Source of the DNA: Vitellaria paradoxa
Taxonomy: Eukaryota > Streptophyta > Magnoliopsida > Ericales > Sapotaceae
Assembly (NCBI GenBank): GCA_019916065.1
Contig: CM034239.1
Span: forward strand, 40,972,663-41,036,662
Length of the DNA: 64,000 nt
Reading direction: 5' to 3'
A program made the position numbers and the translations under genes. Shown piece after piece: positions 40,192 through 50,727 of this stretch. Under the pieces are notes generated by a model, which saw only the letters and a program-made list of their open reading frames with translations, made no database searches and was not told where the DNA came from. Numbering within the stretch: position 1 is the first letter of the stretch; the number at the start of each line of letters is the position of its first letter.

Positions 40192-40623
40192 ATGGGTCGA
40201 GGTCTATTTGCGCTTGCTTGTTTGGCGTTGGCCCAAATCTTGCTTGTCCAGGCAATGGCTGTCAGATCCGACGGTTCAGAGCTGAACCCACCAACGGCGT
40301 TGGTCCGAACCGGTGATGAGTCACGCCGGTTGGCGGCGGCGGTTGGTAGTCAAACCATAGCAGATCCGCCGTCGAGCGGCGGTGCGACAGAATCGGGCGA
40401 GGCAGGAGAGTCGAGTGGGGCCGAAGCGCCGGAGATCAGACGGCTGGGAAAGCATCACTCGTCTGACAAGTCGGTGGCTGGTGGTGGGGTCATTATCGGT
40501 GGACTCGTCACCGCCATTTTCGCCGCTGTTTATTGCTACATACGCGTGACCAGAAAAAGAGAAGGTGAAACTGAAAAAAAAAATGATAGTTTGTGGGCGG
40601 TACTGAGATTTGGAAAAAAATAA
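40192..40623 (+). CDS. Small single-pass membrane protein, plant-specific, unknown function
   Basis: The product is a 143-residue predicted type I membrane protein. Residues 5-21 form a hydrophobic signal peptide ending near Gln-Ala. A Ser/Gly/Glu/Ala-rich, presumably extracellular region follows (25-90). One membrane span lies at about 95-117 (SVAGGGVIIGGLVTAIFAA and onward), followed by a short basic cytosolic tail with RVTRKR and a Lys-rich C-terminus. The His-His-Ser-Ser-Asp-Lys-Ser-Val-Ala-Gly-Gly-Gly segment before the span is of a type I associate with uncharacterised angiosperm membrane proteins, but I cannot name a family. The first ATG (ATGGGTCGA at 40192) is used; the frame extends upstream without an ATG. 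Higher GC than its surroundings, a TATA box and a clean signal peptide/span layout argue that it is real. Intronless as seen. Confidence 0.75.
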   Translation: MGRGLFALACLALAQILLVQAMAVRSDGSELNPPTALVRTGDESRRLAAAVGSQTIADPPSSGGATESGEAGESSGAEAPEIRRLGKHHSSDKSVAGGGVIIGGLVTAIFAAVYCYIRVTRKREGETEKKNDSLWAVLRFGKK

Positions 40624-41551
40624 AAAAAAATTGTGAATAATAGTTTAGAATCATATAATTTATTATCTTGTTCATGTAATAGCTAGCAATTTTTTAGAAA
40701 AAAAATATAGATTAAAACTCTCTGAAAATTACTTTTTTTTTTGGGTAATGTAAGAAAACTACTTGATAGATGTTTCTTATTTTCTTTTGAAATTTTGATG
40801 GATCCTCAAATGCATTTTGGACGTGTATTTGGAGAAGTCGATTTGGTTCTCTCTCTTGAGGTGAATAGAAAAGATAAATAATCAAAAAAAAAAAAAATCA
40901 CTCTCTTGTACATTATTTTTACCTTGCTTATTAGTGCCATGGTATACAACCAAAAGCATAGTCAATTATCCCAGTCAGTAAAAAATGTTGTAGTAATTTA
41001 TTTTATTTGAAATAGATTAACTCACAACAGAATTACTAGGCATTCTAATTTATTTTTTTGGTAAAAGATTCTGACTGTATTAAAATACCCACAAAAACAA
41101 TTGGTGAGATAGTTTTGGAATCTTGAGGAGTTGGGTCTCATGTTTTTTATAACTTGACTTTAACTTTACCAAATTCACCCACTGTTAGAAAATGTCATTT
41201 AACTTTAACTTTATCAATTGTTTTTTATTTTTTTTAATCAAATGTATAAAAAGTGTCAACTGTTAAAAAAATTATTAAAAATTACATCTTTTCTTTCTTT
41301 TTTTTTTTTTTTTTTGGCAATAGAACATGCCCTATATATTACTTGTGTAATAGAAAATTAGATGATTGGAGTTTTTTTTTTTTTTTTTATTACAAGAATG
41401 GTTGGGTCACGAACGTGTCAAATTGTACTAATATTTATGTCATTTTAACACATACCAAATTTTGAAAAATTAAATGCATAAATTCTAAATTTAAATTTCA
41501 AACTTTTAATTTATTTAAATAAAAATTTTTCATTCTATGAAAAATTATCAA
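40624..41551. other. 3' flank and gene-free spacer
   Basis: This should include the 3' UTR of the preceding gene; no polyadenylation site was fixed. Long A and T homopolymers occur (for example 41297-41316 and 41371-41388). Confidence 0.5.
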
Positions 41552-41690
41552 GGCCTGTTTGGAATTAAAATAAAACACTATAAAACTTTACAAATCTTTA
41601 CAAATACGAATTACGAGATAATAATTTAAATTATTTACTCACTGAACAAAATACGAAACATTAACTTTTATAATTTTATACAATTTTAAG
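41552..41690. mobile_element. Miniature element, family B relative
   Basis: It starts GGCCTGTTTGGAATTAAAAT and contains AATTACGAGATAATAATTTA and AACATTAACTTTTATAATTT, matching the minus-strand reading of 15505-15808. Its right end abuts, or is overwritten by, the next element. Confidence 0.6.
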
Positions 41691-41843
41691 CCCGTTTAGT
41701 AGTACCAAAAGTTACCAAAAATTACAAATTTTAACTAATTTTTATACTTTTTTCTAATCAAATATCTTAACATATTATTTTTATGTCATATTTTGTTATT
41801 TTTATTATACTTTTTACCTTATTTTTTTTATCGACAAAGACCC
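41689..41843. mobile_element. Miniature element, family C copy 4
   Basis: It starts AAGCCCGTTTAGTAGTACC, carries ACATATTATTTTTATGTCAT and TTATTTTTATTATACTTTTT, and ends near GACAAAGACCC. It directly follows the family B relative. Confidence 0.6.
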
Positions 41844-44800
41844 TTTATACGATTTCAAACACACATGTATACAAGTCTGTTTAGAATTTTACCTACCGCA
41901 GGCTCACCTATCAAGTGTTCTGGCAGTCTAGTTGTTGCGCGCATTTATACATTAACGGCAATTGGGACCGCTGAGCCTGCACTTTTTGGTGTCCAGATGT
42001 GGAAAAAAGCACAAAGTCAAAATTGGCTGTAATATCACTTATATCAGGTCTTTTAGGTTGAAGCCTAGTACACCCCCCCCCCCTTCTTTTTTTTTTTTGG
42101 GTAATAAGTCTCGGGGGTCATGGGCGAAAACACGTAAGAATTCGATTTTATTGAATTTTTTTGTTAGTTATATATAATTTTTTATCATTTTAAATAACTT
42201 TATTATTTCATTCTTATTTAATTTTATTAATTTTTACTATTATTCACTTGTAATTATCATCTTTTAATACAATGTACGTGTACAAAGTTAATTTATAATT
42301 CTAAAATTATTATATTTTTAAAATAATTTATTTTATTATTATAATTATTCTTAATAACTTTATTATAAAAAATATCTTTACTTTCTTTTTTCGAGACAAT
42401 GGGCCAGTTTAGATGAGCAAAAAAAGATAAAAAAAAAAAAAACTAATTTTTTGGTGTTTTAAGTATTTGATAAAGTATCAAAAGTTATTATACTTGTTGA
42501 GTTAATACTTTGTCAAAACACCAACTTTTGTTGAATTAATTGGGATATAATAATTATTTTATTTTAATTCAATTCAAAAGTTACAAAAATTTTTAATAAA
42601 CGTATAGAAATTACAAAAAATTATTAAAATTTTCATTTATTTTACTAAATACATAAAAAATTTTCATCTATTAACTTTTGCCTAAAAATTATCGAAAATT
42701 TTACTTCCAAAGAGGATTATATATAATGTTTGACCCCTTATCCGCCCCCCGAATTTGAACCGAACAACTATGACTTTTTTGCCCTATTAGATATATCTTG
42801 TTATTTGTATTAAGCTAGGAGGCTCAATTTTTTAATTAAAGTATTTAGTAAAATATCAAAAATTATTTTTTTTTCTACACAATAACAATAATTTGCTTAA
42901 TTCAAGAGTTATTAAAATTTTTATCAAATACATAAGAAATTGTTAAAAAGTTATTAAAAAATTTACCAAATACTTAAAAATTATTAAAAGTTATTACTTG
43001 TTTTATCAAACAAGTTAAAAATTTTAACTACTAAATTTGACAAAAAAATGTCAAAAATTACTAAAAATTAAGCTTTAAAAAAAAAAAAACTCAATTACTC
43101 CACTTTTATGGTCATATTTAATAATTGATTGCTACTTGAAGCAACTTGATAAATTATTGATGTTGATTTTTCTCCAATATGTAAAATGAGGCCCTCTTTT
43201 GTTGGTTGAAGGTTTTATTATCCATTTCATGTGCATTAAAATGGAATTGTTCATGAGGGAGGGTCAGGTCATTGTCTTGAACCCTGACCTCAATCTTCAG
43301 ATGACAACTACAAGAATGACATTGCCGACGTTGTAGGACATGCAGGCCTCATTTAAGGAATTATATTTATAGGAACCTCTGCTCACATAAACTAGTCTGA
43401 ATTAAGTGTCGTTTATTTACATGAGGTAATCACCTAACATAGCATATATGAGTTAATTGTGCTTTACTATGGGCCATTCCCATCCAAATATGAATTTTTC
43501 ACGCGAAACTCTCTGCACATTGTGCAAAAAAAATTATTAGATATAGATATTATACTGCCACGAAACATATTTCACTAATGTAAATACAATGCGTAGTATA
43601 TACATATATATACTACAAATTATTTGTGCCTGAAGACACAAAAATATAATTTAATGTATAAATAGTTAAAATTTAAATTTATAAGGTAAATCTACATGAA
43701 AAATTATAAAAAAAAATCTGTAAAAATAAAAATCACTAATTAAAAGATACGAAGGTAATGATAAAAAAGACAACCAAAGTAAAGAGAAAAATAAAAATAA
43801 TCTTGACTATCGAGCAAATTCAACAGTTAAAAATATCCCAAATTTAAAATTTTTAGTAAATCCAAACAGTGTAAAAATGTATGTGTTTAAAATTTAAGTT
43901 TTAAACACATTAAAATTGAAATTGTAAGTAAAAAAAAAAAAAAAAAAACTCCAAAACTTTTTCACTTTTTCAAATTCTAAAAAGGTTAAATTTTTTTGAG
44001 AAATCTGCCAAAATTCATTCCAACGAATTTTGGTGGATTTTTTTAAAAAGTTGAACTGATATTTGTATCAAAAAATTTCATAAAACTCCAAAGATTTTTC
44101 AAAATTCTCAACTAAAATTTTATCATGTACCACTTTTATACATCTCTTAACAACTTTATATCAAATTAGATACAAATATTTAATCATCATTTCGAAATAA
44201 TTTTTAAATTAAATACAAATATTTAAATACAAATTTACTTTTTTTAATTTTTAATTTTTAATTCAAAACATTATTTCAAGATTTTAAAATTTTAAAACTG
44301 CCATATAGACGCCACACACACGTTTAATATTTGCATTTTAAAATTTCAAAATTTTAAACTACCACATAGACCCGCTAACGCACACGTCCAATCAAAATTT
44401 GAATTGAAACTCAACCCCCGTTCTCTCACTCTCTCTCCAACACGCACACTCGCCTGTCTTTCTCTCCTCTTCTCCGTTTCAATTTCTTGAAATAGGCACA
44501 AAGTGGCAACTAGCCATTTTACAACCCTACCACGTCAGATAAACGTCCAATCAAAAGTTGTATCTTATTATATAAGTATTTTGAATTAATATTTTAAAAA
44601 TATAACATACACTAAATTTAAAATATTTTTAACTGTTGAATTTACTAAATTACCACGATTATTTTTTCACTCTTCCCATTTTTTTTAAATACTTTTTATA
44701 TAAAAGATTTTAAATTAATATTTTAAAAATATAATAATATTTGTATTTTACATCTTAATCTCTTTTGATTAATAATTTTTATTTTTATAAATTATTTTTA

Positions 44801-44879
44801 CATTTTTTATGTAAAATTTTTTATAAATTTAAATTTAAATTATTTAAACACTAAATTATATTTTTTTTAGCTTCAGGCA
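41844..44879. other. Gene-free AT-rich spacer
   Basis: No gene supported. From 42404 to 43090 there are many AAAATTATTAAAA-type low-complexity words that resemble decayed miniature elements (for example GGGCCAGTTTAGATGAGC at 42404) without clear right ends. A poly-C run lies at 42073-42083. Confidence 0.45.
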
Positions 44880-46141
44880 TAAGCAAGGGCCAGTAGAGCA
44901 CTCAACTATTGAGACAGTACATATCAGTTGCTAACCACCAATTTCAGTTTTAGCAATGGCCATGTCAAGTATTGAAAAAAAAAAAATAAACAATCAAAAC
45001 AGTAGCAAAAAAATAAAAATAAAAACCCAAGGTCATTTTGTTGATTGATACCCGGGAAGTAGTTGGATATGTTGAGGCTCTTAGCTCTCAGCCACTGATT
45101 CCCCACCTCAAAGAAAAGGCCAAGAGTCGAGAGACCTTTTTACCTTTGCATTCCCAAATAATCCAACTCCAAGCTCTCCAGCCTCCTTTGTTCCCCATAC
45201 AACATATCCTTTCAACCCTGATCGAAGGGATCGCTCAAATTTCAGCTGACCGCAACAGATCGGATCTAACTTACTATTCGGAATAATATTTTGGTTGTGC
45301 AAACCAAAAAAGAACAATGACCTTGGGTTTGATTCTTTGTATTGAAGAAAATAAAAAATAAAAATCAAACAATGGATCAGATCTAAATATCAGTTTTACC
45401 TATGGCCATGTCAAGTATTGAAACAGTAGCTAACCACCAAAGAGGACACATCATCATCAAAATATAAATTAAGAGAGTTGGAGAGAGGAGAGAGAAGAAA
45501 AGAAAAGTGCCCCGAGTCACGATGTAAAAGAGAGAGGGAAACTGAACGAAGTTTAGAGAGAGAAACACTGAGACAAAACAGAGAGCAATAATCAAAATCT
45601 TTAACTGATCTCTTTTCCTACCATTTGGACCCCCCGATTATCGACCACCGAAGCGATTTGCAACCGTCGATTCTGGGCCACGACCACTTGGAACACTATT
45701 CGCTCTTCCTCCAATGTCCGAGATCGTTCCTCTGACGCTGACGACGCGGCCGAAAACCACCACACTCACGACCTAGGGTCCACCGTTCTTACCCCGGCGA
45801 ATGACAGTGTTCGGCAAGAGGACGACAACCCTAGGGTTCAGCAACCAGGGTACATTAAGCCCGAGCCTCAACGCAAAGTCTCATGCTCTGATGATCCGTG
45901 TTGCGACGCCGGTGCAGGTGCTGGCGAGCTGGCGGGCGGTGTGGAAGGACCGAAATGAGGACACTGCTTTCTTGACAGCATCGAAGCCCATCCAGGATAA
46001 GCTTAATGTGCACGTGGACCCCCACACACATAGAAATATGTATATGTATATTACATAGATATACATAGATATATGTATATTACCTGAAGTAGATCCGATC
46101 CCCTGTTTATTTTTCCTCATTTTCTTTGTTGAGATAGAGAA

Positions 46142-46175
<34 letters not shown>

Positions 46176-46560
46176 AAATGGCCTATTAAAGGAAACAAAC
46201 CCATAAGTTCGAGAAAAAGGCAGACTCAACGTGACAGATTGAGACCAAAATCCTATAAATTGACAAAAACAACATTCAATTGAAAAGAAGGGATTTTTAC
46301 CAAATAGGTTGATTTTGCAGAAATGGGTATAATGAAGAAGGCTTGCATGGTGGCTAGCCGGTAATTGCAACAGAGGCCAAGGAGAAAGAGAAAGAGAGGA
46401 GAGGTTAGGTTGGAACAGAAAGAGAAAGTGAGACAGAGGGTTCAGCTGCAAATAGTTTAAATTTAAGAAGATAGGCAGCTGTTCAAGTACAAACTGGGTG
46501 GTGCAAATGGGCGGGAGCTCGTGGAAGAAGATTTGATGTGTATAGATCTGAGTCATTAAT
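44880..46560. other. Gene-like but unassigned block (possible gene remnant)
   Basis: This block is richer in G+C than its neighbours. A plus-strand frame without an ATG runs open from about 45604 to a TGA near 45957 (about 117 codons, reading ...SNVRDRSSDADDAAENHH and onward to VQQPGYIKPEPQRKVS). A minus-strand stretch at about 45264-45149 reads like coding (GLKGYVVWGTKEAGELGVG) and is followed by GTAAAA. AAACCCAAGGTCATT (45023-45037) recurs inverted at 45316-45330. TATGGCCATGTCAAGTATTG-like text is duplicated at about 44955 and 45400. A (GA)n tract lies at 46146-46172. I do not recognise a family. It may be a gene with introns I cannot resolve, or fragments assembled by a transposon. Confidence 0.35.
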
Positions 46561-47950
46561 TGATAATTAAAATTAAATCTCAGCCGTTCATTATAAATTG
46601 TGAGAGGGATATTTTTGAAATGAGATGTGTTTTATTATATAAATATAATTTTAATAAGCAATATTACAATTTGATTTAAGATATCACTTATTTTGTCTAA
46701 TGATATTTTACATTTTTTATTTAATTTAATAATAATTATTATTATATTTATTATTTTTTTAAATAATAATTTATTAAATTATAAAAAATTTAAAATAAGA
46801 AATTATATGATAATTAAATAGAAGTACTGATTTAATAAAAATATTAAGTGATATCTATGAATATTCTAATTACAATAAAATTGTGAATAAGTGATAATTA
46901 TGTACAATACTAATTTCATTTAGATTATATAATTATAAATTAAGATAATTATAATTATAAATTTATGTTAATAAATTAAAATTTTTATTTAACAAGTTAA
47001 TTATTTTTTTACATTATTTTGTTTAATAATAATAACATTTATTATTAAAATCTTTATTTAACACGGCAAATATTTTTTATATTATCATGTTTAATAACAA
47101 TAATAATATTTATTATGTTTTAAATAATAATTTATTAAGTTATAGAAAAATAAAAAATGAAAATATGTTTTAAATAAAAATAAAAATAAAAAATAAGAAA
47201 TTATATGATAAATGAAAGTGTAAATCAAATAAAAAAAACATGATACACAAAAATTGAAAAACAAAATTTATAATCATTTGTTAAATAAATTATGTTTAAA
47301 AATTATAAAATCAAATTTAAATATTATATTTAAAAAAATTAAAACTAGATTTAAGAAAATATATTCGAAACTATAAGATAAATTCATAAAAGTTTATTTA
47401 AACAAATATGTTTAAAATTATAAAATTATGAATATAGATTCATAAAATTATATTTCGAAATTAAAAATTATGCCTAAAACTATATTATAATTATAAATTA
47501 CAAACTAAATTCATAAAATTATAATTAAAACAAATATAGTAATGAAAGCATATTTGTTTAATAATATTATAGAATTATCAATTGTCGCCAAAGTATAAAT
47601 TGTGACCAAATTTCTAAAATTTTCTTTAAAATTTTTAATATTGGTCTTACTGGTCATCAATATAATGTGTGTATTTGAAGTGATAAAAAGTTAGAAAAAA
47701 TGAGATAAAATAAGAAAAATTTTGAGTTCATAATGCGTGCAGTGAAAGAAAAAAGTTAATGTGACAAAAGATTTATAGAGGTTTATAGAATTTTTTGAAA
47801 ATTTTTGAAACTCCAAACGGTGCCAATATGATAATAATATAATACTAATCAATTAATTATAAAGATACCCTAACTATTTATATATTATTTCATCTAAGTT
47901 AAAAAAAAAAAAAGAAAAATCTAACTAAAAGTTAAGTTTTTTTTTTTTTT
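46561..47950. other. Extremely AT-rich spacer upstream of the FAS1 gene
   Basis: About 1.0 kb (46620-47570) is almost entirely A and T, with repeated AATAATAATATTTATTA and TTTAAATAATAATTTATTAA words. Such sequence is typical of matrix-attachment-like DNA, but that is inference. Around 47645-47820 a decayed miniature element may lie (ACTCCAAACGGTGCC at its right). Confidence 0.5.
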
Positions 47951-48064
47951 AAATTGCGTGGGGAGGACAACTCTTTCGAGTCCAATCTTGCATTACTTAC
48001 AAGTTTCGGCCCTAATAAATCTCAGCCCAATCTTCTTGTTTTACACTAATTTGAACTGTTCTGC

Positions 48065-48087
48065 CCTCTCTCTCTCTCTCTCTCTCT
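48065..48087 (+). promoter_or_regulatory. (CT)n pyrimidine patch in the leader of the FAS1 gene
   Basis: An uninterrupted CT repeat ends about 24 bp before the ATG at 48112. Plant core promoters and leaders often carry such Y-patches. No TATA box is obvious upstream. Confidence 0.5.
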
Positions 48088-48111
48088 GAACTGCTCTGCA
48101 CTGCGTCAACA

Positions 48112-49203
48112 ATGGCGACATCTTGCTCGCACTGGTGGCATTGCCCGGTCTACTTCGCCATGTCCGTGACCCTCGCCGTCGTAGCAATCTCAGCATCGAT
48201 TCATTCAACAACACCCAACAACAACACTGCTCCTTCAAACCCACTAAACCAAACCATTACTCATAATCTCTCCTTCAAAGCCTCTGTCGCGCTGCGAAAA
48301 CGGGGGTTCAACGCTATAGCTGCCCTCCTCCAAATCAACCCCGAGCTCTTCCTCCTCTCCTCCTCTCCACAATCAACCATCTTCGCAATCCAAGACTCCG
48401 CCATCTCCTCCCTCTCTGCCCATCCTAATGTCCTCAAACGCCTCCTCAACTACCACACCTCCCCTTCCGCTCTCGCATTGCAAGACCTCCTAAAAAAGCC
48501 CCAGGGAACTTGCCTGTCAACCCTAGTTCGGAAAAAGAACATCGCGATCACGAGGATCGATGCGGAACGAAGATCGATTGAGATCAACGGCGTGTTGATT
48601 TCTCATCCCGATTTGTTTCTCGAAGGGCCCATTTCAATCCACGGAGTTCTTGGGCTTTTCTCTCCACTAGACCTCCACGACGACGACAACGATCAAGATT
48701 GGGAAATTACGCAGCCGCCCGTTTGTGATTCCAATTACAGCGTAGCTTCTAATGCAACTCAATCCAAGAACGCGGTCGAGTGGAATCAGATGGTTCGATT
48801 GCTGAGCTCCAATGGGTTCGTCTCGTTTTCGATCGGACTGCACTCGGTTCTTGATGGGGTGCTTCAAGATCACCCGGATTTGGATTCGGTGACGATTTTC
48901 GCTCCTCTGGAATTCGGGTTCGTGGCATCATCCTGGCCGTTGCTGGATAGGACTGTGAGGTTCCATATGCTTCCTCGGAGAATTACTTACGCGGAATTGT
49001 CTTCGCTGCCCGTGCGAGCATCGCTGGGGACAATGGTTCCTGGTAGAGATGTTGTGGTTACCACAAGTGCTCGTTCCAAGCAATTACTGGCCATTAATGG
49101 AGTGGCGATAACCAAGCCAGATACTTTTTCATCTAAACACTTTGTCATCCATGGAATTTCTAGAGCTTTTAGTATGGAGGAACTTTCTAGTATGCTCATA
49201 TAG
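48112..49203 (+). CDS. Fasciclin-like arabinogalactan protein, two FAS1 domains (FLA19/20/21 type)
   Basis: An intronless 363-residue protein predicted to be secreted or membrane-anchored and to act at the cell surface or wall in adhesion. Residues 12-30 form a hydrophobic signal/anchor. FAS1 domain 1 spans about 55-187, with H1-type STIFAIQDSAIS, the LLNYHTS motif and H2-type ISIHGVLGLF. FAS1 domain 2 spans about 223-355, with VTIFAPLEFGF, RFHMLPRR and HFVIHGISRAF. Several Asn-X-Ser/Thr sites are present (46, 52 and others). There is no long Ala/Pro/Ser arabinogalactan region and no C-terminal hydrophobic GPI signal: the protein stops 8-9 residues after domain 2. Length and architecture fit the Arabidopsis FLA19-21 subgroup rather than GPI-anchored FLAs; the exact orthologue is not decided. 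ATG at 48112 is the first in frame and gives the signal segment. Confidence 0.88.
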   Translation: MATSCSHWWHCPVYFAMSVTLAVVAISASIHSTTPNNNTAPSNPLNQTITHNLSFKASVALRKRGFNAIAALLQINPELFLLSSSPQSTIFAIQDSAISSLSAHPNVLKRLLNYHTSPSALALQDLLKKPQGTCLSTLVRKKNIAITRIDAERRSIEINGVLISHPDLFLEGPISIHGVLGLFSPLDLHDDDNDQDWEITQPPVCDSNYSVASNATQSKNAVEWNQMVRLLSSNGFVSFSIGLHSVLDGVLQDHPDLDSVTIFAPLEFGFVASSWPLLDRTVRFHMLPRRITYAELSSLPVRASLGTMVPGRDVVVTTSARSKQLLAINGVAITKPDTFSSKHFVIHGISRAFSMEELSSMLI

Positions 49204-49482
49204 GTTGGGAAAATGCTACCCACAAGCTGAATTCGAGCCTAAATAATTCTTCGTTGGGTCGTGGTTGAACTCATGCAAAAGCACAATTAAAGCGGAACTC
49301 CAACCTTATTCTTGCCAACCTCAAGTATATAGTTTTGCATAATAGATATTATTTTAAACTTCCTATTAGAGAATTGAAAACAATATTTGTCTTGAAAAAC
49401 CAATAATAATAACTTACTAAATGAATTAGCGTCCGTTTGATCCCAGCTTCTAATCTAAGTAGTCAATTGAAAAATAAGTTGA
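49204..49482. other. 3' flank of the FAS1 gene
   Basis: Probable 3' UTR and short spacer; no clear poly-A signal. Confidence 0.4.
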
Positions 49483-49620
49483 GGGTTGTTTGGTCTATCA
49501 AAATCCACCAAACCCTATTAACTTCTATTAAATTTTTTCAATTTTCTCTAATTAAATTTCACTATACATTATATTTATATTAACCTTTTATACTTTTATT
49601 TTACTTTTTGCCATCTAAAT
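49483..49620. mobile_element. Miniature element, family C relative between two genes
   Basis: It starts GGGTTGTTTGGTCTATCAAA and contains ATTAAATTTCACTATACATT and TTTATACTTTTATTTTACTT in family C order. The right terminus is degraded (CCATCTAAATGC). Confidence 0.55.
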
Positions 49621-50010
49621 GCTACTTGCTAACCGGGCTAGGAAATAAATTATTTACTTTGTTTGGTCATATGATAAAAAATAATTTTTATTTAAATTTT
49701 ATGCATCAATTATTTAGCACAGAAATAGGCTTCGAAATTATACAAAACCCTACAATAGAGCGTTTATAACTTGAATTTTGATGAATTATAATGGAGCGAT
49801 TGAAGTGATAAAGGGTGATAAGTTTTGATAAAATTTTTAATTATGAAATTATAAAAACAAAAGTCAGGTTAAGGATTAAACTTCTAATCAAACAGGTTAT
49901 CCCTGCAGCCAAAGACGCCTTCCCTCTTCAAAACGACGCCGTTGATTACCAATCCATCATAAGCCTGCTCCTCTGCCAGGACAAATCTGGTGCTTCGTTG
50001 TTCGTCAACA

Positions 50011-50040
50011 ATGGAGATCCCCATTCGAATCTTTCGCTGA
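50011..50040 (+). promoter_or_regulatory. Nine-residue upstream open reading frame
   Basis: ATGGAGATC... opens at 50011 and stops at TGA 50038-50040, six bases before the main ATG at 50047. If it lies in the transcript it could limit initiation at the main start. Whether it is transcribed cannot be seen from sequence. Confidence 0.4.
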
Positions 50041-50046
50041 GAGAAA

Positions 50047-50727
50047 ATGGAGAGGCACATACAGATCCTTCTGAATAGGATATCGTGCGCGTCGGTCACC
50101 ATAGCGACGGTGATCCTCCTCTTCCTCTTCCTGCAGACCCCGGACACGTGCGTACCACGAGAGTCGACCCCCAAGCCCCACCACAAGTTCCCAAAGTCCA
50201 CCTGCGACTTCTCTCACCGCGCTGTCACCTCCCTCGAGAAGAAGAACAAGCGCCTCTGGGCCACCAAGGACTGGAAAAACAAGGTCCGCTCGTTCGCCGC
50301 CCTCTTCCGCGACCTCCAATCCCTCAACTACTCCAAAGTCCTCTGCGTCTCCGCCGGAGCCGGCCACGCTGTCATGGCCCTGAAGCAGATCGGTGTCGAA
50401 GACGTCACCGGCGTCGAGCTCGTCGACTCGCCGCCGCTGGTCAGCCGCGCCGACCCTCACAACTTGCCGTTCTTTGACGGGGTCTTCGATCTGGCTTTCA
50501 GCGCGCATTTGGACCAGGCGCTCTTTCCGTCCCGTTTTGCGGCCGAGATGGAGCGGACGGTGATAGTCGGAGGCGTGTGCGTCGTGGCTGTGGAGGAGTG
50601 CGGGGATGCTGAGGTGAGAGAGATTTCGAAATTGTTTCGGAAATCGAGGTTTGTTGATGCTAAGAATGTTACCTTAATAGGATCGAAAATGACTCGAATT
50701 ATATTGAGAATTACTACAGCTAATTGA
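50047..50727 (+). CDS. Methyltransferase-like protein with N-terminal membrane anchor
   Basis: A 226-residue intronless protein of the class I SAM-dependent methyltransferase fold (Methyltransf_11-like). Residues 12-30 form a hydrophobic signal anchor, suggesting an endomembrane or Golgi location. Motif I is VLCVSAGAGHA at about 98-108, followed by the acidic strand-end VTGVELVD (120-127), the motif II/III region ADPHNLPFFDGVFDLAFSAH (135-154), and VIVGGVCVVAVEE near 183. The order matches plant uncharacterised methyltransferase-family proteins. No substrate can be inferred. The glycine-rich loop is V-S-A-G-A-G rather than the usual D-x-G-x-G, so cofactor binding should not be assumed. The start at 50047 gives the anchor. 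The first half has strong G/C third positions. Confidence 0.8.
   Translation: MERHIQILLNRISCASVTIATVILLFLFLQTPDTCVPRESTPKPHHKFPKSTCDFSHRAVTSLEKKNKRLWATKDWKNKVRSFAALFRDLQSLNYSKVLCVSAGAGHAVMALKQIGVEDVTGVELVDSPPLVSRADPHNLPFFDGVFDLAFSAHLDQALFPSRFAAEMERTVIVGGVCVVAVEECGDAEVREISKLFRKSRFVDAKNVTLIGSKMTRIILRITTAN

Noticed and set aside
46107..46556. 149-codon minus-strand frame
   Set aside because: Much of it is Ser-Leu repeats from the GA/CT microsatellite, and the rest lacks a recognisable domain.
50005..50508. 167-codon minus-strand frame and a 130-codon plus-strand frame (50085-50477)
   Set aside because: Both overlap the methyltransferase-like gene in other phases and reflect its GC-rich third positions.
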